From Lachnospiraceae bacterium UBA7202 (GTDB taxonomy: Bacteria; Bacillota; Clostridia; Lachnospirales; Lachnospiraceae): a DNA stretch of 64,000 bases. The translations under genes were made by a program, and so were the position numbers. Shown here piece by piece: positions 32,914 to 41,636 of this stretch (within the stretch, counting starts at the first letter, position 1; each line of letters begins with the position of its first letter). The notes under the pieces were generated by a model that searched no databases, had not been told where the DNA came from, and saw nothing but the letters and a program-made list of their open reading frames with translations. Location: positions 76,282 through 140,281 of the forward strand of contig DKUO01000046.1 of NCBI GenBank assembly GCA_002490705.1, written 5' to 3'.

Positions 32914-34439
32914 GAAGAAAACGGCAAATCGGGAAAGTAATATCGGAGCTGTCGGTCCGGCAGATGGCAGTGTGCGCGGCCATACTCTTGTGCCTGTCCC
33001 TGATTCCGCTGCTCCTACTGGGAAAATATAATGTCATGTGTATTGACGACTATGATTACGGAAGACGGGCGCATGACGTCTGGCAGGCGACGGGCTCCTT
33101 TTCGGCTTCTGTGCAGGAGGCTTGGCGGCAAAACGTGGAAATTTATCAGGAATGGCAGGGGACTTATGTGTCCTGTTTCCTGATGGGATTATGCCCCATG
33201 AATTTCAACTATGAGATTGCGTGGGTAGTTCCGGTTTTGATGATCGGTATGCTGGCATCCTCTGCCTTTGTACTGGGGCGGCATATTTTTGTCAGGTGGC
33301 TCGGCTGTGAGAAGGAGGGCGCGTCCCTCGTTGTGCTTCTTATACTGTTTGTGTTTTATCAGGTGATCGAGGCCCCTTTTGAGGGTATTTACTGGTACAA
33401 CGGCGCCACTCATTATGTGCTGATACAGTCTCTCTGGTTCTTTTTATTGACGCTGATTTCCAGTGCGCTGTGGGAGGAAAAGAAAGGAAGGGCGATGTTT
33501 TGCTGCGGGGCGGCGGCTGTTCTTGCTGTGATTGTGGGCGGCGGCAATTTGGTTACAAGCTTACAGGCGGAGGTATTGATGGCCTTTCTGGTGGGATATG
33601 CCTTCTGGCAGAGAAAAGATAAAATAGCATATGTTATAATTCCCTTTATAACAGGGAGCGCCGGTTTCATGGTAAATGTCCTTGCGCCCGGCAACGGCAA
33701 AAGAAGCAGCATGGATATGGATGAGGGGTATTCGGCAGTGAAGGCGATTGCGCTGTCATTCTATCACACCGCTGTGTTTGCAATTCGCTGGACGCCGGTG
33801 TTCGTGGTGATTTTGTGGCTTGCGCTTCTGCCCCTGTTATGGCGGTTCGCGAAGGCTTCCAAACGGCAGTTTTCCCACCCTGTTCTGGTGACGGCAGGGG
33901 CGTACTGTATCATTTCGGCGATGTTTACCCCTACCTTATTTGCGGTGGGTATGGCGGGACTTTCCCGGGTGGATAATATTATTCAAATGACGTATTATCT
34001 GGCGGTTTTTCTGGTGACCACATATTGGTTTGGATATTTCTCTCACAGACAACGGCAGGAGGAAGGCGCCGCGGAGGCTTTGGGCCGGTTTTTAGAGCGG
34101 GCTGGGAACGGCATGAGCGTGGTATGCCTGCTGTTACTTTTGGCGGTATGGGTGTTGACGGCGGACAAGAACACCTACACAAGTTTTTCCGCTTTGCGTT
34201 CCGTCGTAAAAGGAGAGGCGCAGACCTTCTATCAGGAGGATATGGAGCGCCATGCGCTCTACACGGACGAGGATATTACCGTGGTGGAGGTAGCGCCCTA
34301 CAGTGAAAGGCCCGTACTTTTTGATTTTACCGACTTGAGCGAAGATGAGGAGAATTGGATGAATCTGGGGGTGGCACGGTACTACCACAAAGACAGCGTG
34401 CGCTGCGTGAGAAGTACTTCTACAGACGTCGCGCCATAG
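32910..34439 (+). CDS. DUF6056-like polytopic membrane protein (copy 2)
   Basis: A 509-residue protein with about eleven hydrophobic segments, an acidic extracytoplasmic pair (I-D-D-Y-D), E-W-Q-G-T-Y, Y-W-Y-N-G-A-T-H-Y and V-L-A-P-G-N-G-K, matching copy 1 at 17488 landmark by landmark, including the tail G-V-A-R-Y-Y-H-K-D-S-V. The last dozen residues differ from copy 1 and are encoded by a hairpin-forming element (34406-34470), so the 3' end seems to have been overwritten or extended by a repeat. It is probably a GT-C-type transferase; the start overlaps the GT11-like gene by 4 bases. Confidence 0.75.
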   Translation: MRRKRQIGKVISELSVRQMAVCAAILLCLSLIPLLLLGKYNVMCIDDYDYGRRAHDVWQATGSFSASVQEAWRQNVEIYQEWQGTYVSCFLMGLCPMNFNYEIAWVVPVLMIGMLASSAFVLGRHIFVRWLGCEKEGASLVVLLILFVFYQVIEAPFEGIYWYNGATHYVLIQSLWFFLLTLISSALWEEKKGRAMFCCGAAAVLAVIVGGGNLVTSLQAEVLMAFLVGYAFWQRKDKIAYVIIPFITGSAGFMVNVLAPGNGKRSSMDMDEGYSAVKAIALSFYHTAVFAIRWTPVFVVILWLALLPLLWRFAKASKRQFSHPVLVTAGAYCIISAMFTPTLFAVGMAGLSRVDNIIQMTYYLAVFLVTTYWFGYFSHRQRQEEGAAEALGRFLERAGNGMSVVCLLLLLAVWVLTADKNTYTSFSALRSVVKGEAQTFYQEDMERHALYTDEDITVVEVAPYSERPVLFDFTDLSEDEENWMNLGVARYYHKDSVRCVRSTSTDVAP

Positions 34440-34470
34440 GACGCGACGCCAAGAAGTACTAAGTCTCACG
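34406..34470 (+). repeat. nested inverted repeat at the end of the DUF6056-like gene
   Basis: The outer arms are CGTGAGA plus AGTACTTCT (34406-34421) and AGAAGTACT plus TCTCACG (34452-34470), with a three-base bulge (34461-34463). Inside is a perfect 7-base stem CGTCGCG (34427-34433) / CGCGACG (34442-34448) with an eight-base loop. The element spans the stop codon of the upstream gene. CGCGCCATAGG, part of the inner hairpin, occurs again directly at 34520-34530. This looks like a small palindromic repeat of the REP or MITE kind; its copy number elsewhere is unknown. Confidence 0.7.
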
Positions 34471-34474
34471 CGAG

Positions 34475-34499
34475 AGAATGCCCAAAGAGAGGGCATTCT
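34475..34499 (+). terminator. hairpin, possible weak terminator or attenuator
   Basis: AGAATGCCC (34475-34483) and GGGCATTCT (34491-34499) form a perfect 9-base stem with a seven-base loop, followed by TTTGAG rather than a clean T run. It is the most terminator-like structure between genes in the window, but the weak U tract makes full termination doubtful. It may act as an RNA 3'-end stabiliser or a partial attenuator between 34439 and 34549. Confidence 0.45.
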
Positions 34500-34548
34500 T
34501 TGAGCGGCCAAACCACGAAACGCGCCATAGGGAAGGGTATAGGTATAG

Positions 34549-35319
34549 ATGGAACAGCAGACACAGGGGAAAAAATTGAAACTGCCGAACGTGACGCTTG
34601 CGGCTATGACCAGCGTGAATCTCTATGAGACGATCCGGGCGATGGAGTACAGTATGCGGGGGATTGAGTTTGGGGATGTGGTTCTGATTACCCACAGAAA
34701 ACCTTTTTTTCTGCCGCGCACGATCCGTTACTCCCATACGTCAAAACTGGATGACATTGATAAGTTTAACTATAAAATGGTGTACGAGCTGGGAAACCAC
34801 ATTTACACGGAGTTTGCACTGATTGTGCATGCGGACGGCTTTGTGGTGCACCCGGAGAGCTGGCGGGATGAGTTTTTGGCTTACGATTACATTGGCTCTC
34901 CCTGGCCGATGCCGGAGAATGATTATTCCTATCGGGACGCAAAGGGACAGATCGTCCGGGTGGGGAACAGTGTGTCGATCCGCAGCAAAAGGCTCATGGA
35001 TTTTCCCGGGCGGGCGGGGCTTGCATGGGAAAAGATAGAGAAAGCGGACGAATATAACGAGGATGTCTTTCTCTGTTGTAAATACCGAAACGAGATTGAG
35101 GAAGCCGGGATGCGCTTTGCGCCCATTGAGGTGGCGAAATATTTCGGCCATGAGCATATGATTCCGGAGATCATGGATGTGGAAAAACCGTTTCTCTTTC
35201 ACAAGTGGCGCGGCAGGAACGAGCAGTATCCACGGTTTCAAAATCCTTGGAAAGTCAGATGGCAATGGTGTAAAGACCGGATCAGGCCGCTTTTGTTCTG
35301 GCGAAGAGTGAAAGGATAA
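34549..35319 (+). CDS. DUF5672-family glycosyltransferase-like protein
   Basis: A 256-residue soluble protein. The central part reads V-H-A-D-G-F-V-V-H-P-E-S-W and Y-D-Y-I-G-S-P-W, then V-G-N-S-V-S-I-R-S, the hallmark of DUF5672 proteins, thought to be GT-A-like sugar transferases (the A-D-G unit resembles a D-x-D metal site). A later N-E-D-V-F-L-C may hold the catalytic base. It follows the hairpin region and has a poor ribosome site, so its translation may be coupled or weak. Sugar unknown. Confidence 0.8.
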   Translation: MEQQTQGKKLKLPNVTLAAMTSVNLYETIRAMEYSMRGIEFGDVVLITHRKPFFLPRTIRYSHTSKLDDIDKFNYKMVYELGNHIYTEFALIVHADGFVVHPESWRDEFLAYDYIGSPWPMPENDYSYRDAKGQIVRVGNSVSIRSKRLMDFPGRAGLAWEKIEKADEYNEDVFLCCKYRNEIEEAGMRFAPIEVAKYFGHEHMIPEIMDVEKPFLFHKWRGRNEQYPRFQNPWKVRWQWCKDRIRPLLFWRRVKG

Positions 35320-35327
35320 AATAACAC

Positions 35328-36272
35328 ATGGTATATGACTGTATTCCCTTTTTTAATGAACTGGATATTTTGAAGCTTCGTATGCAGATTATGGCGCCCT
35401 ATGTGGATTTTTTTGTGATCGAGGAGTCCTCCGTCACATTCTCGGGGGAGCCGAAGAGGATGATCTTCGCCGAAAACAGACAGCTTTTTGCGGAGTTTGA
35501 GAGAAAGATACGCTATGTGGCGGTGGAGGATTCTCCCATGGAGGGAGTGACCACCCACGAGCGGGACAAATACCAGAAAAACCAGCTGATACGCGGATTG
35601 TCTGACTGCGGCCCGGAGGATATCATTATTTTCAGTGATGTGGACGAGATTCCAAAACCGGAGACCCTTGTGCGCGTCATAGAGCACTTTGAAACCGGGA
35701 AGATTTATCATCTAGCGCAGAGGATGTTTTATTGCTTTTTAAATATGGAGGAGATTTCGGGAAACCTTTTGTCCATCACGGGGGAGTTCCCGAATGTGGA
35801 GAAAAGACAATGGCTTGGCACAAAAATCTGTAGTTTCGGGGATATTCCTAAGGAAGGCATCGTGTATTTGAGAGAGATATCCCCTGTAGATGAAAGGAGT
35901 GTCAGAGTTTCGGAAGGCGGCTGGCACTTCGGCTATATGGGTGGAAACGGAGAGCGCGACGTAGCCAGGCGGATCGGCGAGAAAGTGCAGGCGGCCGCCC
36001 ATACAGAATATAATAGCGAACGTTATTTAAAAGAGGCCGTGGACAGGATTCTCTGCGGGGAAGACATTTTCGACCGGGACGCCAAGTTTGTGCGGGTGAA
36101 GATTGACGAGAGCTTTCCCGCGTATCTGCGGGAACACCGGGAGGAATATGATTTTCTGATTGCGCCCGAAATCGGGAAGTGGGGCGTTGCCAGAAAACGG
36201 TGTAAGCTTGCGGTGAGACAGTGGATTCGACGGCTGCGCGGATTTGCGGCGCGGTGTCTTCGTCACTCTTGA
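35328..36272 (+). CDS. GT17-family glycosyltransferase
   Basis: A 314-residue protein with the GT17 pattern: V-Y-D-C-I-P-F-F-N-E-L-D-I-L at the N-terminus, F-F-V-I-E-E-S, K-Y-Q-K-N-Q, and the nucleotide site F-S-D-V-D-E-I-P near residue 104, then G-G-W-H-F-G-Y. The family is named for eukaryotic beta-1,4-mannosyl-glycoprotein beta-1,4-GlcNAc transferase (GnT-III); bacterial members occur in polysaccharide loci with mostly untested activities. AAAGGA precedes the ATG. It probably adds a branching sugar in the cytoplasm (inference). Confidence 0.88.
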   Translation: MVYDCIPFFNELDILKLRMQIMAPYVDFFVIEESSVTFSGEPKRMIFAENRQLFAEFERKIRYVAVEDSPMEGVTTHERDKYQKNQLIRGLSDCGPEDIIIFSDVDEIPKPETLVRVIEHFETGKIYHLAQRMFYCFLNMEEISGNLLSITGEFPNVEKRQWLGTKICSFGDIPKEGIVYLREISPVDERSVRVSEGGWHFGYMGGNGERDVARRIGEKVQAAAHTEYNSERYLKEAVDRILCGEDIFDRDAKFVRVKIDESFPAYLREHREEYDFLIAPEIGKWGVARKRCKLAVRQWIRRLRGFAARCLRHS

Positions 36273-36290
36273 GCAGCGAAAGGAAGAGGC

Positions 36291-37550
36291 ATGGATAAGA
36301 TCGTGAACCTTTACGGGCGGCTTCGGGATGAAAGCCCGCTTCCCCGCCTTCTTTTCTACATCGGGCTGACCATAGAGCTGTTGATGGTCATTGTGGATAA
36401 GAGCAATTACAGTAATCCCATCGAAGGATACCTGTTCCGGGTGACCTTTCTTCTGTTTGCCGCAAAACTTCTGCTCACACACTATGAATGGAAGGAGTGG
36501 GCGCTGATCGTGCTGCTTGAGGGCGTGGGCTTTATTTCCTATCGGGTGACGGGGAAAAACGATATCATCCGTATTGTCACCTTTGTGGCAGCCTGTAGAG
36601 GCATTCCGCTGCGGCAGATGTTGAAATATACGTTTTATGTGACGTTTGCCGGATGTATGGCTATTGTGGCGCTCTCGGTAACGGGAATTTACGGGGATAT
36701 CAGCCTGACGCAGGCCTATGGTCACGCGCCGGCGGAAACCACGATTTATATAGGGGAGCAGGAGGCGGCGGAGACCCGCTATACGCTGGGTATGGGACAT
36801 CCCAATGCGCTTTCCTGCATGTTTTTCATGTTGGCAGCGTTGGGCGTCTATGTGTGGTTTGAGCGGATAAAATGGTATACGTACCTGTTTCTGATGCTGC
36901 TTAACGTGGGCGTTTATCTGCTTACCGGTTCAAAGACGGGTATGCTGATCACTATGGTTTTTCTCTGCGGAGCCTTTATGATGACCTGTGTGAAGCGGCT
37001 TCGGGAAATGACGGTTTTTTATGTCTGCGGCCTGCTTGTCTTTCTTCTGTGTATCGCCTTTTCGGTGGACGCCGCGGTTTGCGCCCAGCGTGTGAAAGAT
37101 GCGCAGTGGAACGAGTTTTTTGTGGTGAATCCGATGGACAACGATCATATTGTGGCGTTGGGAAAAATAGACCGCTTTATAAGCGGCAGAATTGTCTCCC
37201 TGACAAACTCCGAAAACAACGACGGTATGATTCACACCTGGTCTGCCTTCTCCTGTGAAAACAACATGAATTATTACTTTGACATGGGATGGGTCAAGGT
37301 GTTTTACCGCTACGGCGTGATTCCGGGCATTTTGTATGTGCTGGCCAATCTGGCACTTTTGTGGCGGATTTATAAAAAGAGGGACGGCTGCGCGCTTGTG
37401 CTCTTTGTGATGTTTGCGGTGTATACAGTGGTGGAGGCACATCTGATCTCCGTCTATGTGGGCAGAAATTATCTGCTTATGATGATGGGGGCCATGGCGC
37501 GGGATCAGCATCCTGCCAGCTCTGAGAGATTCAGGGGAGAAAAATCATGA
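36291..37550 (+). CDS. Wzy-like polysaccharide polymerase (copy 1)
   Basis: A 419-residue membrane protein with about ten to eleven hydrophobic segments. It has G-H-P-N-A near residue 168, L-L-T-G-S-K-T-G near 212-219 and a large extracytoplasmic loop between about residues 255 and 330, the usual topology of O-antigen polymerases. Wzy proteins link flipped repeat units into a chain outside the membrane. A second candidate lies at 46907. The gene ends in an ATGA overlap with a GT4. Sequence conservation in this family is low, so the call is based mainly on topology and context. Confidence 0.75.
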   Translation: MDKIVNLYGRLRDESPLPRLLFYIGLTIELLMVIVDKSNYSNPIEGYLFRVTFLLFAAKLLLTHYEWKEWALIVLLEGVGFISYRVTGKNDIIRIVTFVAACRGIPLRQMLKYTFYVTFAGCMAIVALSVTGIYGDISLTQAYGHAPAETTIYIGEQEAAETRYTLGMGHPNALSCMFFMLAALGVYVWFERIKWYTYLFLMLLNVGVYLLTGSKTGMLITMVFLCGAFMMTCVKRLREMTVFYVCGLLVFLLCIAFSVDAAVCAQRVKDAQWNEFFVVNPMDNDHIVALGKIDRFISGRIVSLTNSENNDGMIHTWSAFSCENNMNYYFDMGWVKVFYRYGVIPGILYVLANLALLWRIYKKRDGCALVLFVMFAVYTVVEAHLISVYVGRNYLLMMMGAMARDQHPASSERFRGEKS

Positions 37551-38593
37551 TAAGGGTATTGATGATCGGCCCGGCAAGATGTGTGCACGGCGGAATCTCC
37601 GGTGTGGTGAACAATTATTATGAGGCAGGTCTGGACAAAAAAGTGCATCTTCGCTATATCGGCACCATGGTGGAGGGCGGCAGGATTCGGAAACTGATAC
37701 AGGCAGGGAATGCTTATCTGCGCTTTCTGGCAGCGCTTCCCAGCTGTGATATCGTGCATGTGAATATGGCTTCGGACAACAGCTACAGGCGGAAAAGCGT
37801 TTTTATCAGGACGGCGAAAAGATTCGGGAAAAAGATCGTGATTCATCAGCACGGCGGCGATTTTGAGACGTTCTACGAAAAGGAACAGAGCCTAAAGGGG
37901 CAGGAGCGGATAAAGCGCGTGCTTTCCATGGGAGACGCCTTTCTTGTGCTGGCGCCGGCTTGGAAGGAATTTTTCGGAAAAATCATAGGCCGGGAGCGGA
38001 TCACGGTACTGCCGGATTCCATCGCCATACCGGCGGCGTATGAGAAATCTTACGACAACCACAACGTACTGTTTTTGGGACGGCTGTGCCGGGAAAAAGG
38101 AATCGGGGAACTGCTCTCCTGTGTGCCGGCTCTGGCGGAAGAATTTCCCGACTTTCACCTCTATTTGGGCGGTATCTGGGAGGATGAGCGGCTTCGGAGC
38201 CTTTCGGAGCAGGACAGGGACCATGTCACATGGCTTGGGTGGATCAGCGGAGAAGAGAAGGAAAGATGGCTTCGCAGATGCCGGGTGGTGACGCTGCCCT
38301 CCTGGTTTGAAGGACAGTCGGTGTCTCTCTTGGAAGCCATGGCACATTACTGCGGCATTGTGGCGGCGGATACGGGAGGAATTCCGCAGATGATACTACA
38401 GGGGAAGACAGGGCTTCTTGTGCCGGCAAAGGACGCCTCTGCGCTGAGGAAGGGACTTTCCCTGCTTTTGCGGGAGGAGGAGCTGTGCCGGAGGCTCGGC
38501 GCGGCGGCGCGGCAGAAGGCAGAGGTAGAGTTCGGCATAGAGGAAAATATGCGGACGCTCCTCGGCATTTATGAAAAGGTGCTTAACGGATGA
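37547..38593 (+). CDS. GT4 glycosyltransferase
   Basis: A 348-residue GT-B enzyme. The N-terminal loop is P-A-R-C-V-H-G-G-I-S-G-V-V-N, with H-Q-H-G-G-D-F in the middle, F-L-G-R-L-C-R-E-K-G opening the donor domain, and E-G-Q-S-V-S-L-L-E-A-M as the E-x7-E segment. It is linked by 4-base overlaps to the Wzy-like gene before it and a GT2 after it, so these three are translated together. Donor and acceptor are unknown. Confidence 0.9.
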   Translation: MIRVLMIGPARCVHGGISGVVNNYYEAGLDKKVHLRYIGTMVEGGRIRKLIQAGNAYLRFLAALPSCDIVHVNMASDNSYRRKSVFIRTAKRFGKKIVIHQHGGDFETFYEKEQSLKGQERIKRVLSMGDAFLVLAPAWKEFFGKIIGRERITVLPDSIAIPAAYEKSYDNHNVLFLGRLCREKGIGELLSCVPALAEEFPDFHLYLGGIWEDERLRSLSEQDRDHVTWLGWISGEEKERWLRRCRVVTLPSWFEGQSVSLLEAMAHYCGIVAADTGGIPQMILQGKTGLLVPAKDASALRKGLSLLLREEELCRRLGAAARQKAEVEFGIEENMRTLLGIYEKVLNG

Positions 38594-39624
38594 GAGAAGA
38601 GCTGATCAGCGTGATTGTGCCTGTTCACAACGGACAGGCCTATCTGAAAAACTGTATAGACAGCATCGAGGCCCAACGCTGTGATCATTTGGAGATTCTT
38701 GTGGTCAACGACGGTTCCACGGACCGGACGGCGGCGGTCTGTGAGGATTTAAATAAATCCTACGGGAATGTGCAGGTGTTTGCGCTGGATGATGTGGGCG
38801 TGTCGGCGGCCCGCAACTATGCGCTTCTTCGCGCGCAGGGAGATTATATTACCTTTGTGGATGCAGACGACAGGCTCTGTCCGGGTGTCCTGAAGTATCT
38901 CTATGAGCGGATCAACGCCACGGAAAGCGATCTGGCGGGCTGCCGTTTTGTGTCCTGGAGCACGGAGGAAGACTGGGATCGGATTAGGGCTGATAAGCGG
39001 CAGGGAGAGAGGGCGGACGGAGCACTGGTGCAGGAAAGGTGCTTTGACAGCTATCAGTATTTGCGGGACAGTATTTTACAGGATAACTGCCGCTGTTGGA
39101 GCAAGCTCTATCGGAGAAGCCTGCTTGCCAAGGTGCAGTTTCGGGAAGGGCTTACGGTGGGCGAGGACACGTTGTTTCTTGTGGATCTTCTGCCCTATTT
39201 GGGACAGGCTGTGGAGACAGAGTATCCGGGATACGGGTATTATCAGAATCCGGCCGGTGTGATGCAAAGGCCCTTTACGTCCACTTACATGGATCAGATC
39301 AAATGCTGGGAGCTGGCGCAGAAGGAGATTTTGCGGATTGACGGGGAACTGAAAAGCGTGACGACAGCTAAAATTATAACAGCCGTTATGCTTACTGCGG
39401 GTAAGATTGCCGCCTGCCCCTCCGGGGAGCGGCAAAAAGCGGACGCATATCTGAAAAAGTGCCGGGAGATATTGGGAGAGCAGATGCAGGTGAAGTCGAG
39501 CGCCGCATATCTGCCGCGGGGATACTGGCTAAAGTCGAAATGGTTCTATTTTCTGCCGGGGATGTATGTGAGGTGTTACGGCATCCTACAGGCGGCGAAA
39601 CGACGTTTGTCAGGCGGCAAATGA
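38590..39624 (+). CDS. GT2 glycosyltransferase
   Basis: A 344-residue GT-A enzyme with S-V-I-V-P-V-H-N-G, V-V-N-D-G-S-T-D, the metal site F-V-D-A-D-D-R and T-V-G-E-D-T-L-F, the typical GT2 catalytic-base region, near residue 192. A long C-terminal helical tail follows. It resembles capsule transferases of the CpsI/EpsJ kind. It overlaps the GT4 by 4 bases and is followed after 36 bases by a second GT2 of the same build. Confidence 0.92.
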   Translation: MREELISVIVPVHNGQAYLKNCIDSIEAQRCDHLEILVVNDGSTDRTAAVCEDLNKSYGNVQVFALDDVGVSAARNYALLRAQGDYITFVDADDRLCPGVLKYLYERINATESDLAGCRFVSWSTEEDWDRIRADKRQGERADGALVQERCFDSYQYLRDSILQDNCRCWSKLYRRSLLAKVQFREGLTVGEDTLFLVDLLPYLGQAVETEYPGYGYYQNPAGVMQRPFTSTYMDQIKCWELAQKEILRIDGELKSVTTAKIITAVMLTAGKIAACPSGERQKADAYLKKCREILGEQMQVKSSAAYLPRGYWLKSKWFYFLPGMYVRCYGILQAAKRRLSGGK

Positions 39625-39660
39625 AACACGGGAGCCTGACGGCTCCGGAATGGAGAAGGA

Positions 39661-40683
39661 ATGAACGGAAAATCTTACAGGGTCAGCGTGATTGTGCCGG
39701 TTTATAATAAGGAGGCCTATTTGCGGCAGTGTGTGGACAGCATTCTGGCGCAGGATTACAGAAATATGGAAGTGATTCTCGTGGACGACGCTTCCACGGA
39801 TGGCAGCGGCGCCATCTGCGACAGCTACGGGAAAAAAGAGCGGGTGAAGGTGATCCATCAGGTAAACGGCGGCCCGACGGCGGCCTGTGTGGCGGGTATG
39901 CAGGCCGCGGACGGCGACTATTTCATGTTTGTGGACAGCGACGACTATGTGGAGCCGGATATGATAAGCGGCATGGCTTCCCGCCTGACAGGGACGAAGG
40001 GGGAGATCGTCTGCTGCAATCATCTGTTGGAGAAACAAAAAAAGACGGTGCCGGTATACAGCGCCGCCAGTCCCGGTGTCTACGAGAAAGAAAGGCTGGA
40101 AACACAGATTAAGGCCCGGCTGATCGGACAGGAGCGGAAGGTGATTCCTCTTTCACGGTGCATGAAGCTGTGCGAGAAATCTGTTTTTGAGGGAAATGAG
40201 GCGTATTATGACTACAGTATCCGGTTCGGGGATGACGCCCATATGATGTATCCCGCTTTTTTGAACAGCAGCCGGGTGGTGGTCCTGAAGGACGCCCTGT
40301 ATTACCACTACCGTTACGTGGAGGGGTCTATCATTCACCGGTATGATGAGGGAATATATGAGAGCCTGCGGAAGCTGATGGCGTCCTTAAAAAAGGCGGC
40401 GCAGGAAAAACAGGCGCCGGATGCGGAAGCGGCTCTGGACAGAGAGTATTGCTATATGCTTTTGTATGTGCTGAAAAATGAGCTGCGTAATCCTGTCAGG
40501 AATTATAAAGGGCGGATCCGGGAGATTTTCGGGGAAAAAGAAAACAGAGAGCGGCTTCTTAACACGCCTTTATATTTACAGGACAGGGCTGACGTGCTGC
40601 TGTATTTGGGCGCTATGCACCCCCAAAGCATTCTGATCGGGATTTTGCGGCTGTTGTTCAAGGTGTATGACAGAAGGAAGTAA
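39661..40683 (+). CDS. GT2 glycosyltransferase
   Basis: A 340-residue GT-A enzyme with S-V-I-V-P-V-Y-N-K-E, V-D-D-A-S-T-D-G-S-G, F-V-D-S-D-D-Y and a R-F-G-D-D-A-H-M-M catalytic region. Length and order match the neighbour at 38590, and the two probably arose by an old duplication. GGAGAAGGA lies directly before ATG 39661. Sugar unknown. Confidence 0.92.
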   Translation: MNGKSYRVSVIVPVYNKEAYLRQCVDSILAQDYRNMEVILVDDASTDGSGAICDSYGKKERVKVIHQVNGGPTAACVAGMQAADGDYFMFVDSDDYVEPDMISGMASRLTGTKGEIVCCNHLLEKQKKTVPVYSAASPGVYEKERLETQIKARLIGQERKVIPLSRCMKLCEKSVFEGNEAYYDYSIRFGDDAHMMYPAFLNSSRVVVLKDALYYHYRYVEGSIIHRYDEGIYESLRKLMASLKKAAQEKQAPDAEAALDREYCYMLLYVLKNELRNPVRNYKGRIREIFGEKENRERLLNTPLYLQDRADVLLYLGAMHPQSILIGILRLLFKVYDRRK

Positions 40684-40693
40684 GGGAGTTTGT

Positions 40694-41605
40694 ATGATTA
40701 TTGTAAGAGTCATGGGCGGTCTGGGAAACCAGCTACAGCAGTATGCCCTGTTTCGGAAACTGGAGATGCTGGGACGGGAAGCGGGACTGGATTTGTCGTG
40801 GTTTGACAAAAATATTCAGGAGAACATGCAGGCGCCCAGAGAGTTGGAGTTAAACCGGCTGGAGGGCCTGTCCGTGAAAACGGTGTCGCCGGGGGAGGTG
40901 CGCGCCCTGTTAGGGAGAAGATATGAGGACAGGGAGAGTGCCTTTGAGAAGGTGAGAAGAAAGATCAGTCCTTCTCTGGCACGGGTGTTTGAGGAGACGG
41001 ATATGTACCACCCGGAGGTCCTACGGTGGCAAAATAAGTATCTGGTGGGATACTGGGCATGTGAGGCCTACTACGCGGATATTCTGGAAAAACTGCGGGA
41101 GGAGATTCGTTTTCCTGAAAGCGCTGATGCCCGAAACAGGGAAACAGCGGCACAGATGGAGGGGGTTGAGTCTGTCAGCATACACATCCGCCGGGGAGAT
41201 TATCTGGACGCCGCAAACATAGAGATGTTTGGCAATATCTGTACGGAGGCATACTATGACAGGGCAGTTAGTTATGTGAAGGAACGGTATCCGAAGGCGG
41301 TATTTTATCTTTTTTCCGACGACAGCGCCTATGTGCGGGAAAGGTATCAGGGACCGGAGTATCGGATTGTAGATTGGAACAAAGATGAAAACAGTTGTTA
41401 TGATATGATGCTGATGAGCCGCTGCAAGCATAATATCTGCGCTAACAGCACATTCAGCTTTTGGGGCGCAAGGTTAAACGGCCACGAGGGAAAGATTATG
41501 ATACGGCCTTCCATCCACAAGAACACACAGGTGTGTGTGCCGGAGCGGATGAAACAGCTATGGGCGGGCTGGACGCTGATTTCGCCCGAGGGCGTATGTA
41601 TTTGA
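40694..41605 (+). CDS. GT11 alpha-1,2-fucosyltransferase-type glycosyltransferase
   Basis: A 303-residue GT11 protein with M-G-G-L-G-N-Q-L-Q-Q-Y-A at the N-terminus, H-I-R-R-G-D-Y near residue 165 and N-S-T-F-S-F-W-G. It is an intact GDP-sugar-dependent enzyme like that at 29078. ATG 40694 is preferred because GGGAG lies 5 bases upstream and the protein then starts at the conserved strand; an ATG at 40667 overlaps the previous gene and adds nine unrelated residues. It ends 31 bases before the priming transferase. Confidence 0.9.
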   Translation: MIIVRVMGGLGNQLQQYALFRKLEMLGREAGLDLSWFDKNIQENMQAPRELELNRLEGLSVKTVSPGEVRALLGRRYEDRESAFEKVRRKISPSLARVFEETDMYHPEVLRWQNKYLVGYWACEAYYADILEKLREEIRFPESADARNRETAAQMEGVESVSIHIRRGDYLDAANIEMFGNICTEAYYDRAVSYVKERYPKAVFYLFSDDSAYVRERYQGPEYRIVDWNKDENSCYDMMLMSRCKHNICANSTFSFWGARLNGHEGKIMIRPSIHKNTQVCVPERMKQLWAGWTLISPEGVCI

Positions 41606-41630
41606 TATTCTTATCGGGAAATGGTATGCT
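41602..41630 (+). promoter_or_regulatory. possible promoter before the priming transferase
   Basis: TTGATA (41602-41607) and TATGCT (41625-41630) are exactly 17 bases apart. The -35 box differs from consensus at one position and the -10 at two. Transcription would start about at the ATG at 41637, giving a leaderless or nearly leaderless message. The only ribosome-like bases (AAAGG, 41631-41635) touch the start codon. The -35 box overlaps the end of the previous gene. This is a pattern match only. Confidence 0.35.
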
Positions 41631-41636
41631 AAAGGT

